DNA of 64,000 bases from JADLDB01 sp040755835 (lineage in GTDB: Bacteria > Myxococcota > Myxococcia > Myxococcales > Myxococcaceae): NCBI GenBank assembly GCA_040755835.1, contig JBFMAB010000091.1, positions 1 through 64,000 on the forward strand, in the 5' to 3' direction. Made by a program: the position numbers and the translations under genes. Below are positions 54,716 to 64,000 of the stretch, one piece after another (within the stretch, counting starts at the first letter, position 1; each line of letters begins with the position of its first letter). Under the pieces are notes generated by a model, which ran no database searches, was not told the origin of the DNA, and saw nothing but the letters and a program-made list of their open reading frames with translations.

Positions 54716-55549
54716 ATGAGCGACGAGAACCGGGGCGAGTCCAGCGCCCCTCCAGCGCCCCAACCGCCCGTCGAAGTGGCTCCGGGCCCACCCGGCAGCG
54801 GCGCCGCGCCCGTGGAGCCGCCGGCGGCCTCCGAAGCGGTCGCTCCGCCCGTCGGGGGAGGGGCCGAGGCCGCGCCGCTCCGCTTCGCGCCCGGCGAGAA
54901 GGTGTGCGGCAACTGCAAGCTGTGGCGCGCCCACTCGGTGGAGGCGGCCCGCGGCTGGGTGGGCACCTGCCGCCTGCAGCCGAGCCGCGGCCTCTTCCCG
55001 CCGTCGGCGCCCTGGTGCGACGCCTTCGTGGCGCGCGGCGAGGCGGCCCCGAGCCCCGACGCGACCCCCACGGCGCGAGCCCGGGCGCTCAAGCCGATCG
55101 GCCCCGCCGTGCGGTCCGCCGGCGGCGCCGTGAAGACGACCCCGGGGGGGCCGAGGCTCGCCCCCCGCATCGACCCGAACACGCAAGTCGACCTCGAAGG
55201 AGCGACGATGACCCGCGCCGAGCTGATGGAGCTGTTCCTCGAGGCCTCGGGCCTCGCCGAGGTGCCGCTGGCCCAGAAGTGGGAAGGCGGCACCGTGAAG
55301 CTGGTGCCCGGCAACCCGCAGCTGCAGGCCAAGGACATTCCCATCGACGCGCTCTTCCACAAGATCGTGATGATCCGAAACAACCTGCGGACGCTCGAGC
55401 AGAAGCTGAACGCGCACCCGAAGCTGACCGACGCCGAGAAGGTCGAGCTGCAGCGGTACATCACCCGCAGCTACGGCTCGCTCACCACCTTCAACGTGCT
55501 GTTCAAGGACAAGCGCGACCAGTTCGTCGGGCAGAAGGGCGACGAGTAG
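54716..55549 (+). CDS. Protein with a four-cysteine motif, function unknown
   Basis: A 277-residue protein. Residues 1-55 are Pro/Ala/Glu-rich and probably disordered. A zinc-like site lies at about 63-102: 'C-G-N-C-K-L-W' (C-x2-C), 'GTC-R-L' and 'W-C-D-A-F', three or four Cys with nearby Trp. Similar short 'CxxCxxW...C...WC' patterns bind Fe-S or zinc. The C-terminal 120 residues are charged helix with 'TLEQKLNAHPKLTDAEKVELQRYITRSYGS', which resembles a coiled assembly segment. Function unknown. It converges on the sigma gene with three bases between. Confidence 0.75.
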   Translation: MSDENRGESSAPPAPQPPVEVAPGPPGSGAAPVEPPAASEAVAPPVGGGAEAAPLRFAPGEKVCGNCKLWRAHSVEAARGWVGTCRLQPSRGLFPPSAPWCDAFVARGEAAPSPDATPTARARALKPIGPAVRSAGGAVKTTPGGPRLAPRIDPNTQVDLEGATMTRAELMELFLEASGLAEVPLAQKWEGGTVKLVPGNPQLQAKDIPIDALFHKIVMIRNNLRTLEQKLNAHPKLTDAEKVELQRYITRSYGSLTTFNVLFKDKRDQFVGQKGDE

Positions 55550-55552
55550 CTG

Positions 55553-56071
55553 CTACGGCTGCTCGGGCTCGCCAGCGTCCTTCGCCATGGCCGCCATGAG
55601 CCGCGTGCGGCCGCGGTTCAGCGCGCTCTTCACCGTGCCCTCGGGCAGGTTCAGCATGCGGGCGATCTCCGGGTACGAGTAGCCGCGCAGGTCGCGCAGC
55701 GTCACCACCAGCCGGTGCTGCTCCGACAGATGCTCGAGCGCCTCGAGGAACAGCGCGTGCCGCTCGTTGCCCACCGCGCACCTCTCGGGATCGTCCGGCG
55801 TGGGCAGCGTCGTCTCCAGCTTCCCGCGGCGCTTGCGGGCGCGCAGCGAGTTGATGGACGAGTTGACGAGGATCCGGTGCAGCCACGTCGTGTACGCCGC
55901 CTTGCCGTCGAAGCGGACGTTCTGCGAGTGGAGGCGCGCGAAGACTTCCTGCACCACGTCCTCGGCCTCGTCGGCGTCGCGGAGGATGCGACGGGCGATC
56001 GACAGCGCGCGGCGCCGGTGCTGGCGGTAGAGCTCGGGAAGCGGGGGCAGGGCCGTCATGCCCGTCTTCAA
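55553..56071 (-). CDS. ECF RNA polymerase sigma factor
   Basis: A 172-residue ECF sigma factor. Region 2 (about 15-80) shows 'DEAEDVVQEVFARLH' and region 4 (about 115-160) 'GYSYPEIARMLNLPEGTVKSALNRGRTRL', a good helix-turn-helix. Start is ATG at 56071 (or 56059). It is 46 bases after the twin-FHA sigma-54 activator gene on the same strand, so the activator and the sigma factor may form one operon. No anti-sigma gene is adjacent. The target genes are unknown; the module 2 genes on the other strand are candidates. Confidence 0.92.
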   Translation of the reverse strand: MKTGMTALPPLPELYRQHRRRALSIARRILRDADEAEDVVQEVFARLHSQNVRFDGKAAYTTWLHRILVNSSINSLRARKRRGKLETTLPTPDDPERCAVGNERHALFLEALEHLSEQHRLVVTLRDLRGYSYPEIARMLNLPEGTVKSALNRGRTRLMAAMAKDAGEPEQP

Positions 56072-56117
56072 CGGCTCCCCGGCGGCTTCGATCTACCAGG
56101 TCAATATCGACCTGATT

Positions 56118-57761
<1,644 letters not shown>

Positions 57762-57875
57762 GGCGACGCACCTACCATGGCCCACTCGGGCTCACCAAGG
57801 CCCACGCCGGTGGCAAGCCGTTGGACAAGGCGACCGATGGTGTGGGGGGCGGGTCCGGCCGACAATTCATGGCAG

Positions 57876-58637
57876 ATGGTCGACGACCGACACTCCGAGA
57901 GCGGCCAGGCGGCCGTCGAGACGGCGCTGACCATGCCGCTCGCGCTGTTCATGGTGCTGGGCACCCTGCAGCTGTTCATGCTGCTGCAGGGGCGGCTCTT
58001 CGCCGAGCACGCGGCGTACGCTGCGGTGCGCACCGGGGTGGTGAAGCACGGCGACTGCGAGGCGATGACGCACGCGGCCATCGCGGCGCTCTTGCCCAGC
58101 TTCGTCAGCTACCTCGGCGCCAGCACCCCGGGCGCGGGCGCGCACGACAAGCTGGTGAACGCCTTCCTCCTCCGCACGCGGAACAAGCCCTGGCAGAACC
58201 AGTTCGACCCGGGCGCCGACGACGGGCACGATGGCGCGGTCGTCTGGCTGATCCGCGAGTCGCCGCTGCGCGGGCAGGTGACGCGATTGTCCGAGGACGA
58301 CTTCGACGATCCCGACGGCGACGGCTACACGCTCAGCGTTCGCCTGGTGTACTGGTACCCGCTGCGCATCCCCTTCGCGAACTGGGTGATGGCGACGATG
58401 TACCGCGCGTACTTCGGCCTCGGCGACTACAACAAGGTCAGCCCCATCATGCCGACGCGGCCCGCCGCGTGGACCCAGGCCGGGGCGCGCATGTCCAACG
58501 CCGCGGCCAGCGAGTTCCAGCGCCGCTACGCCGCCGAGCAGTACGTCTTCCCCGTCACCGCCAGCTACGCGATGCGCATGATGACGCCGCCGCGGCCCAG
58601 GACGTTCACGCGGCAGAACTGCGAGCCGGCGCCATGA
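57876..58637 (+). CDS. TadE-like pseudopilin, module 2
   Basis: A 253-residue protein with 'ESGQAAVETALTMPLALFMVLGTLQLFML', a TadE-type leader and helix. Its outside part shares 'IPFAN' and 'ASYAMRMM' with the 38834-39640 gene. It opens module 2, divergent from the FHA sigma-54 activator, and overlaps the TadG gene by four bases (ATGA). ATG at 57876 has no strong ribosome site; another start may exist a few codons upstream. Confidence 0.85.
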   Translation: MVDDRHSESGQAAVETALTMPLALFMVLGTLQLFMLLQGRLFAEHAAYAAVRTGVVKHGDCEAMTHAAIAALLPSFVSYLGASTPGAGAHDKLVNAFLLRTRNKPWQNQFDPGADDGHDGAVVWLIRESPLRGQVTRLSEDDFDDPDGDGYTLSVRLVYWYPLRIPFANWVMATMYRAYFGLGDYNKVSPIMPTRPAAWTQAGARMSNAAASEFQRRYAAEQYVFPVTASYAMRMMTPPRPRTFTRQNCEPAP

Positions 58638-60244
58638 CGACGCGAGGCCCGCGCGCGCCGCGCGGACAGAACCTGGTGCTGCTGGCGCTCACCATGCTCT
58701 TCCTGGTGCTGATGGTGACGATGACGCTGGGCCTGGGTCTGCGTATTCGCCAGAAGCACGAGCTGCAGAACCTGGCCGACGCGGCGGCGTACTCGAACGC
58801 GGTGGTGGAGGCGCGCGCCTTCAACAACATGGCGCTCATCAACCGGCTCGAGGTCAGCCATTGGGTGGCCATGGCCGCCGACCAGAGCCTCATCTCGTGG
58901 ACCGGCTACTCCCGTGGCATGTCGCTGGGTGCACAGAAGGCGGTGCTCAAGGCCTACGCCAGCTGCGGCGACGAGGCCCAGCGTCGTGCGCTCGTCAATA
59001 CCTGGGTCGGCCTCGTGCTGTATTCGCTGTCCGAGTTTCTGAACAGTCCGGACTGGAACGCGATGGACGCGGCCGCGGGCCGGGAAGCCCGTGCGATCCA
59101 GAGCGGCATCGCCGGCCTGCGCGACGAGCTGAGCGCGAGCATCAGCGGTGCGGCGGCCGGAGAGACACTCGCCCAGCGCCTCGAGCGCTACCAGCGGGAC
59201 CAGATCGTCACCCAGCAGGTGCTGCGCGCGGCCGGGGTTTCCCGGGACGAAGTGACGCCGCTCCACAGGCCCGGCGAACCGCCGCGGCCGGGCAGCGTCC
59301 TGGGCATCAACCGGCGCGAGGTGGACTGTGACTTCGGAGCCACCGGAAACGGCCCGCTCGAGGGCTTCGAGCCCCCCGGCGCCGGCCTGTGCATGCGCGG
59401 CACCTGGAACCTCAACATGCTCCACGCGGCGATGGGGTCGCGCGGCAACCCGTTCGTCACCGGACGCGGCCCGGTGCCACCGAAGACCCAGGCGGAGCTG
59501 ACCGCCATCGGCGCGGCCCGGGGCACCTCCATCACCTTCAGTGGCGTCACCGGCAGCGGCTACTGGGGGGTGGGCCGCCCGAAGCACGGAAATGACCCCG
59601 TCACCACCGAGGCGTGGGCGGACGACCACGGCAGCGTCACGGTCTCGACGCGCGACTGCTCCGGTTTCGAGGGATTGAGGGCGCACGTGAAGTCGACGCA
59701 CCTCGACGACGCCGATGACTCGCACGGCTGGACCACCGAGGACGACGCCGGAGCCGCCGACACCCGGCACACCATGGGCACCTGCCAACCGCTGTGCCCA
59801 TCGGTGTGGGTCCGCACGGTGGGCTTCCAGCCGAACGACTCGCCGGGCGACGCGTACGGCCAGCCGAAGGTGGTGGTAGCGCTCGAGCGCAACCTCGCGT
59901 TCCGCCGCTTCCCGTGGGAGCTGAACTTCTCGTTCCCCTTCAGCGCCACCGGCACCGCGCGCGAGTGGGACGGGCGCGGGCAGCAGCTCCACCGCGGGCC
60001 GGCGCCGGGCCTCGACATCTCGAAGCAGGTCGCCTGGGCGACAGGCATCGTCTACTACCACCGCTTCGAGCACTGGAATGAGTTCCCCAACCTGCTCAAC
60101 CCCTTCTGGCGCGCGACGCTGGCGCCGGCCGACGTCGATCTCCAGGGCCGCAGCGACGTCGTCGACGCCCTGCGCGGGCCGCACAAGTGGCAGGGCGACG
60201 CCTACGACGAGCTGGTGAAGGCCGGCTTCAAGGGGCTGCACTGA
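58634..60244 (+). CDS. TadG-like protein, module 2
   Basis: A 536-residue envelope protein, paralogue of the 39643-41157 product. It has the same Gly-Gln leader and helix (about 11-35, 'NLVLLALTMLFLVLMVTMTLGLGLRI'), then 'NLADAAAYSNAVVEARAFNNMALINR' and, near the end, 'PNLLNPFWRATLAP'. Several cysteines in the middle ('DCDFGAT', 'DCSGFEG', 'GTCQPLCPS') could form disulfides. It has no vWA motif. It overlaps its neighbours on both sides (ATGA and TGATG). Confidence 0.8.
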   Translation: MTTRGPRAPRGQNLVLLALTMLFLVLMVTMTLGLGLRIRQKHELQNLADAAAYSNAVVEARAFNNMALINRLEVSHWVAMAADQSLISWTGYSRGMSLGAQKAVLKAYASCGDEAQRRALVNTWVGLVLYSLSEFLNSPDWNAMDAAAGREARAIQSGIAGLRDELSASISGAAAGETLAQRLERYQRDQIVTQQVLRAAGVSRDEVTPLHRPGEPPRPGSVLGINRREVDCDFGATGNGPLEGFEPPGAGLCMRGTWNLNMLHAAMGSRGNPFVTGRGPVPPKTQAELTAIGAARGTSITFSGVTGSGYWGVGRPKHGNDPVTTEAWADDHGSVTVSTRDCSGFEGLRAHVKSTHLDDADDSHGWTTEDDAGAADTRHTMGTCQPLCPSVWVRTVGFQPNDSPGDAYGQPKVVVALERNLAFRRFPWELNFSFPFSATGTAREWDGRGQQLHRGPAPGLDISKQVAWATGIVYYHRFEHWNEFPNLLNPFWRATLAPADVDLQGRSDVVDALRGPHKWQGDAYDELVKAGFKGLH

Positions 60245-61161
60245 TGCGAAGCGCGCGCGGCCAGGCGGTGGTGGAGTTGGCGTTGGGCTCGGTCGTCTTC
60301 GTCGTCGTGCTGCTCGTCGGCATTCACCTCGCCGAGGTGGCGCAGCTGTCGCTCAAGGTGCAGGAGGCGCAGGCCTTCGCCGTCTGGCAGTCGACGCAGA
60401 AGCGCGTGCAGCACCGAAACCTCGACGGCTCGACCAACACCGCGCCGCTACGCGCGACGCTGAACCCGTCCACCGGCGTGGGCGGCGAGGCGAAGCGCCG
60501 GTACGAGGACTTCAACGGCCTCGACACGGTCGAGCGCGGCGCGGTCATCAAGCAGGCGCTGACGCGGGGCACGGGCGTGCAGGTGCGCTGCGAGGTGGAC
60601 GACACCCTGACGTTCGAGGCGACGCCCACCGCGCGCCCGGTGATGCTGAACGAAGGCGGGCTGCGCTGCACCTCGCGGGCCTCGCTGGAAGCGATCCGCA
60701 TGCCGAGGAGCTTCCTGCAGGCGGGCAGCGGCGGCTGGGGCTTCCGCGCCTCGCTGTTCCGCACCGAGCCCATCCCCGTGTGCGGCATCGGCTTTGCGCG
60801 CAACGGCGCGTGCACCGGCGCGCTCGCGGTGCTGACGAACGACTGGGGGCTGGTCACCGAGGAGACCCGGTCGTGTCCGCTGAACTGCCCGGCGTCGGTG
60901 TACCGCGGCACGGTGCAGCAGTTGTGGAGCGGCGGCGGCGGGGCGGGCGCGGCCTTCGCGTCGCGGTACGCGGGCAGCGCGCCCACCAACGCCTCGGAGT
61001 TCCACTTCAGCTACTCGGGCATCGAGTCGGACTACTTCGACTACGTCGGCGGAGAGGGCACGCCCACCTTCCGCACCGGTGGCCCGGCGATCGGCGGCGG
61101 CATGGTGTCGCAGCACAGCACCGCCGGGGCGTGCTTCCTCGGGCGCAACGACTGCCGGTGA
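60244..61161 (+). CDS. TadE-like second pseudopilin, module 2
   Basis: A 305-residue protein with 'RSARGQAVVELALGSVVFVVVLLVG' as leader and helix, the counterpart of the 41154-42197 gene. The outside part has seven cysteines, more than in module 1 (for example 'CGIGFARNGAC' and 'CPLNC'). It starts on the last base of the TadG stop (TGATG) and ends overlapping the PGA-type gene. Confidence 0.8.
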   Translation: MRSARGQAVVELALGSVVFVVVLLVGIHLAEVAQLSLKVQEAQAFAVWQSTQKRVQHRNLDGSTNTAPLRATLNPSTGVGGEAKRRYEDFNGLDTVERGAVIKQALTRGTGVQVRCEVDDTLTFEATPTARPVMLNEGGLRCTSRASLEAIRMPRSFLQAGSGGWGFRASLFRTEPIPVCGIGFARNGACTGALAVLTNDWGLVTEETRSCPLNCPASVYRGTVQQLWSGGGGAGAAFASRYAGSAPTNASEFHFSYSGIESDYFDYVGGEGTPTFRTGGPAIGGGMVSQHSTAGACFLGRNDCR

Positions 61162-61832
61162 CGCCGCTCCTGCTCGCCCTCGCGCTGGCCGCGGCGCCCG
61201 ACGCGGGCGTGCCGCGCCCGTTCTCGTGGGACGTGCCCGCGCAGCTCGAGGTCGTGCCGGTGGGGCAGGGGCTCGAGGTGAAGGGCCTGCCGCTCAAGAT
61301 CTACGCGGCGCGCTCGAAGTGGGAGCTCAACGAGCTCATCGTCCACTACGCGAAGCGCTTCGCCGCCGCCGGCTTCTACCTGCCGATGGGGCGTCTGCGG
61401 CCGCTGCCGGGCCTCAGGCTGCCGCGGGTGGTGGCGCTCGACGTGGACTCGAAGGTCTCCTACCTCGTGTACGGCTGGCCCGAGGCCGACGGCAGCACCA
61501 CGCTCATCCTCGGCGCCGCGGATCTCGGCGCGCGAAAGCCGCAGGGCGCAGGCCGGTTCCCCGTGTTCCCCGGCGCGACGGCCGTCACCACCTTCCGGCT
61601 CGAGCTCGCCGACGCGACGTCCTTCGTGGCGAAGGCCACCGACGTCGAGGTGATCGACTTCTACCGCTCGGTGCTGGGCGCCGCGGGCTGGAAGGAGCGC
61701 GCCCCCGGCGTCTTCGTGAAGGACGGGCGCGCGGTGCGGGTGCTGGCCAGGCCCGAGAAGTCCGCGGGCGCGCTGGGCGTGGTGGTGCTCGAGCAGCCTG
61801 ACGACGTGCTCACCGGCCCCGACGCGCCCTGA
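61158..61832 (+). CDS. PGA-type secreted protein, module 2
   Basis: A 224-residue protein, paralogue of the 42194-43081 product. Instead of a membrane anchor it has a signal peptide (about 1-14, 'TPLLLALALAAAP'), so it is periplasmic. It shows the two-repeat fold: 'ELNELIVHYAKRFAAAGF' and 'VFPGATAVTTFRLEL' with 'VIDFYRSVLGAAGWKERA' at the end. It begins with GTG at 61158, inside the previous stop. Its stop is two bases before the convergent gspN. Function unknown. Confidence 0.75.
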   Translation: MTPLLLALALAAAPDAGVPRPFSWDVPAQLEVVPVGQGLEVKGLPLKIYAARSKWELNELIVHYAKRFAAAGFYLPMGRLRPLPGLRLPRVVALDVDSKVSYLVYGWPEADGSTTLILGAADLGARKPQGAGRFPVFPGATAVTTFRLELADATSFVAKATDVEVIDFYRSVLGAAGWKERAPGVFVKDGRAVRVLARPEKSAGALGVVVLEQPDDVLTGPDAP

Positions 61833-61834
61833 CG

Positions 61835-62761
61835 TCAGCGGAACTGCGGGCGCCCGAGGTAGCCGGTGAGCCGGCCGAGCCGCCACCGCGGATCCTTCGG
61901 ATCCGGCCCGACGAAGGACAACGCACTGCCGAGCATGCCGAGGCGCTTCTGGAACTCGGGGTCGGGCTTGAGCCGCACCTCGAGGTTGGCTTCGCTGTAC
62001 GGCAGGCGCCTGGCCAGCTTCATCGTGCCGGTGACGGTGAGCTCGATGTCGGGGCTCACGTTCTTCAACTCGTCGAAGGTGGCGGTGCCCTTCTCGATCT
62101 TCACCTTCCCGCCGAGGTCGCCCAGGACGATCTTCGGCAGGTCGACCGGCGTGGGCTCGGGCCCGAACTGCGGAATGGGGATGTTCGCGGTGCCGCCGTT
62201 GACGGCCAGCCCCTTCGTCGCGAGCGACACGGTGCCCGACGCCTGCGAGAGATCGGGCTCGGCCGGCACGTTGCCGCTGGCCTGGCCCCTGGGCAGCGTC
62301 ACGTCGAGGTGGGCGTCCACCAGGCCGGCGAAGTCGATGCCCGAGAAGCCCTTCAAGTTGCCCTTCGAGACGTCGATGTCCTCGGCGTCCACCTTGAGGC
62401 GCAGGCTGGAGAAGCCCGACACCACCGTGGTGATCGCCCCGCCGAAGGCCTTCACCTTCACCTTGAGGCCCGGCGGGAAGAGCGCGGGGCCGATGCTGAC
62501 CGAGTCCAGCTTGAGCGGCTCGGGCGGAGGATCGCTGTCGGCCTTCTTCGAGATCTGCACGTCGCTGGCGCGGATCGCGAACAGCCCCGGGCCCATCGAG
62601 CCGATGCGCACGAAGTAGCCGGCGGCGTCGGCCTCGAGGCGCGCGCGGTCCTTCAGCGCGTCGTAGGGGAACGTGAGGAAGAACGCGGCGAAGAGCGCGA
62701 ACACGCTGAACGCCGAGTACCCGACGATGCGCTTCCAGAGGCTGGGCTTCTTCTCGGCCAT
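61835..62761 (-). CDS. gspN: Type II secretion protein GspN
   Basis: A 308-residue protein with one N-terminal helix (about 10-30, 'RIVGYSAFSVFALFAAFFLTFPYDALK', the family signature). A periplasmic domain of repeated beta strands follows ('GLKVKVKAFGGAITTVVSGFSSLRLKV'). The role of GspN in the secretion system is poorly known; it is present in delta-type systems. It follows gspM and gspL on the minus strand. It converges on module 2. Confidence 0.88.
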   Translation of the reverse strand: MAEKKPSLWKRIVGYSAFSVFALFAAFFLTFPYDALKDRARLEADAAGYFVRIGSMGPGLFAIRASDVQISKKADSDPPPEPLKLDSVSIGPALFPPGLKVKVKAFGGAITTVVSGFSSLRLKVDAEDIDVSKGNLKGFSGIDFAGLVDAHLDVTLPRGQASGNVPAEPDLSQASGTVSLATKGLAVNGGTANIPIPQFGPEPTPVDLPKIVLGDLGGKVKIEKGTATFDELKNVSPDIELTVTGTMKLARRLPYSEANLEVRLKPDPEFQKRLGMLGSALSFVGPDPKDPRWRLGRLTGYLGRPQFR

Positions 62762-62765
62762 GGGT

Positions 62766-63323
62766 TCAGTTCTTCAGGTGGTAGGTGGCGATGGTGAGCC
62801 ACGCGGTGATCGACTCGTTGGACACGCGCGGCTCGAGGCGCATGTAGCGCACCTTCACGATGCCGGGCCCGGCCTCGACCAGGGTGAGGAACTCGACGAG
62901 GCGGTTCAGCTTCACGTCCGTGAGCGTCACCTCGACGGCGCTCTCGACGATCTTCGTGCCTTCGAGCTGCACGTCGGCCTTGGGGTTGATGGTGGGCAGC
63001 TCGATGCCCGTCTTCTGCGCCTTTTCCTCGAGGTAGCTGATGAGGCGGACGTTGGACGCGGCCAGCTGGCGCTCCATCGCCTCCTGCGCGGCCCTGGCCT
63101 GGCCGTAGCCGCCGGCGACGGTCTGCACCTCTTCCAGCTTGGCGATCTTCTCCGCGGTACGGCGGCGGATCGAGTCGGCCTTGCTGCCGAAGGTGAAGGT
63201 GATGATGAAGACGAGGAACACGGCCACCGCGACGGCGGCGAACGTCACCATACGGCGCTCCCGCGCCGACAGCGTCGCGAGGCTCGTCTGCAGCGTGGCC
63301 TGGAGATCGGCGATCCCCGCCAT
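62766..63323 (-). CDS. gspM: Type II secretion protein GspM
   Basis: A 185-residue inner-membrane protein with one helix (about 23-43, 'MVTFAAVAVAVFLVFIITFTFG'), then a coiled coil ('RRTAEKIAKLEEVQTVAG') and a ferredoxin-like periplasmic domain ('VEVTLTDVKLNRLVEFLTLVEAGPGIVKVRYM'). It pairs with GspL in the platform that links the GspE ATPase to the pseudopilus. I chose ATG at 63323; the longer frame begins in the gspL gene. It is four bases from gspN. Confidence 0.88.
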   Translation of the reverse strand: MAGIADLQATLQTSLATLSARERRMVTFAAVAVAVFLVFIITFTFGSKADSIRRRTAEKIAKLEEVQTVAGGYGQARAAQEAMERQLAASNVRLISYLEEKAQKTGIELPTINPKADVQLEGTKIVESAVEVTLTDVKLNRLVEFLTLVEAGPGIVKVRYMRLEPRVSNESITAWLTIATYHLKN

Positions 63324-63325
63324 GG

Positions 63326-64000
63326 TCAGCCCTCCTGCCCGCCCGAGTCGTCCTCGGGACATTCGACCTGGATGTCGAGACGGAAGTTGACCTTCGTGCC
63401 GTCCTTGCTCTTCTCCACGCGGCCTTCCTTGATTTCCTTGAAGCACCGGTACTGCTTCAGCGACGCGATCAGGTCTTCCATGTTCTTCGAGTTGCTCGCT
63501 TCGCAGCGCACCGAGATGCGATCGAGGTCGATGACGATCTGCTCCATCGTCACCGGCAGGTCGGCCGGCACGCGCTGGGTCAGCTCGGCGAGCAGCGTGG
63601 TGGCCGAGCGCTTCGGAATGCCGGCGGCGGGGCTCTCCTGGCCCTGCAGCAGGTTCAGCGCGCGCGCGTAGTCCGGCTCGCAGCGGCCGAGGATGCGCCT
63701 GGTGACGTCGCACAGCACCGCGTCGACCTGCTTCTCGCGGCGCTCCAGCACCGTGTTCCGCACGATGCCCGAGGCGATCAGCAGCACCAGCAGCACCGCG
63801 GCGAAGGCCACCAGCTGGCCGGCCTTGTCGCGCATCACGTCGAAGTCGCTCTTGAAGGCGAACTCGCCGCGCCGCAGGTTGAAGCGTGAGGCCTTCGCGC
63901 CGGTAGGGGAGCCGCGCAGCGCGAGCGCGACCGCTTGCGCCGCCTCCAACTGGTCCGGGCGCAGGGCGCCGCGGGTCTCCGCGGGCAGCTCGAGCAGCCG
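63326..64000 (-). CDS. gspL: Type II secretion protein GspL, C-terminal part (gene runs off the window)
   Basis: The 224 residues in view have one transmembrane helix ('GQLVAFAAVLLVLLIASGIVR') and a periplasmic domain ending 'VNFRLDIQVECPEDDS', as in the C-terminal half of GspL. The cytoplasmic actin-like half lies beyond the end of the window. A TTG at 63949 gives a false start; the frame is open to base 64000. Two bases separate it from gspM. Confidence 0.85.
   Translation of the reverse strand, partial: RLLELPAETRGALRPDQLEAAQAVALALRGSPTGAKASRFNLRRGEFAFKSDFDVMRDKAGQLVAFAAVLLVLLIASGIVRNTVLERREKQVDAVLCDVTRRILGRCEPDYARALNLLQGQESPAAGIPKRSATTLLAELTQRVPADLPVTMEQIVIDLDRISVRCEASNSKNMEDLIASLKQYRCFKEIKEGRVEKSKDGTKVNFRLDIQVECPEDDSGGQEG

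Noticed and set aside
57811..57825. Possible sigma-54 promoter (TGGCAAG...TTGGA) before the module 2 genes
   Set aside because: Spacing between the two elements is one base short and the -12 GC is missing, so it does not fit the GG-N10-GC rule.

Overview
The window is GC-rich, densely coded bacterial chromosome. It most resembles a Myxococcota (former Deltaproteobacteria) genome. The reasons are FHA-domain regulators (one fused to a sigma-54 activator), two adjacent PilT-type ATPases, TadE/TadG-like pseudopilin modules, a type II secretion gspL-gspM-gspN block, a spirochaete/delta/mitochondrial-type EF-G, VIT-vWA and lipase-maturation-factor proteins, and many lineage-specific lipoproteins. 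This is inferred from family content; no rRNA or tRNA was seen to confirm it.

Region by region: (1) 1-120 looks like the end of an insertion sequence with the first 18 codons of a transposase, next to a lipoprotein gene. (2) 0.6-12 kb holds a PAS-GGDEF-EAL c-di-GMP enzyme, an AddB/AddA recombination nuclease-helicase pair and purA. (3) 12.2-12.8 kb is a degraded hybrid histidine kinase. (4) 12.8-26.7 kb is mixed housekeeping and accessory genes: a DASS anion transporter, an SRAP (YedK/HMCES) protein with a palindrome upstream, a lipase maturation factor, two large secreted or unknown proteins, a DprE1/DprE2-like pair, a CitE-like lyase, a methyltransferase and an ECF sigma factor with a small partner. 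(5) 26.8-37 kb has a VIT-vWA protein, an Hpt protein, an MsbA-like ABC exporter, two PilT-type ATPases, a glutathione peroxidase, a HGSNAT-like membrane protein and an esterase. (6) 37-43.5 kb has an FHA membrane protein (frameshifted in this sequence) followed by pseudopilin module 1: TadE-like, TadG-like, TadE-like, a PGA-type lipoprotein/anchor protein, a twin CX3C cysteine protein and a Flp-like pilin. The module ends at a strong terminator. (7) 43.6-48.5 kb carries a membrane-anchored unknown protein, an outer-membrane beta-barrel, a YcaO enzyme, a small lipoprotein and TfuA. (8) 48.5-57.8 kb has a nuclease/phosphatase, a metallophosphatase, a FadD-like acyl-CoA ligase, EF-G, a Cys4 protein, an ECF sigma factor and a twin-FHA sigma-54 activator. 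(9) 57.9-64 kb is pseudopilin module 2 (TadE, TadG, TadE, PGA-type) converging on gspN-gspM-gspL.

The most distinctive points are these. The barrel protein gene and the YcaO gene overlap (ATGA) and are followed by TfuA, a pairing known from peptide backbone thioamidation; here it is joined to an envelope protein rather than an obvious RiPP precursor. The TadE/TadG/TadE/PGA module occurs twice, each copy beside an FHA protein and neither with Tad motor genes in the window. GspLMN and the PilT ATPases lie nearby.
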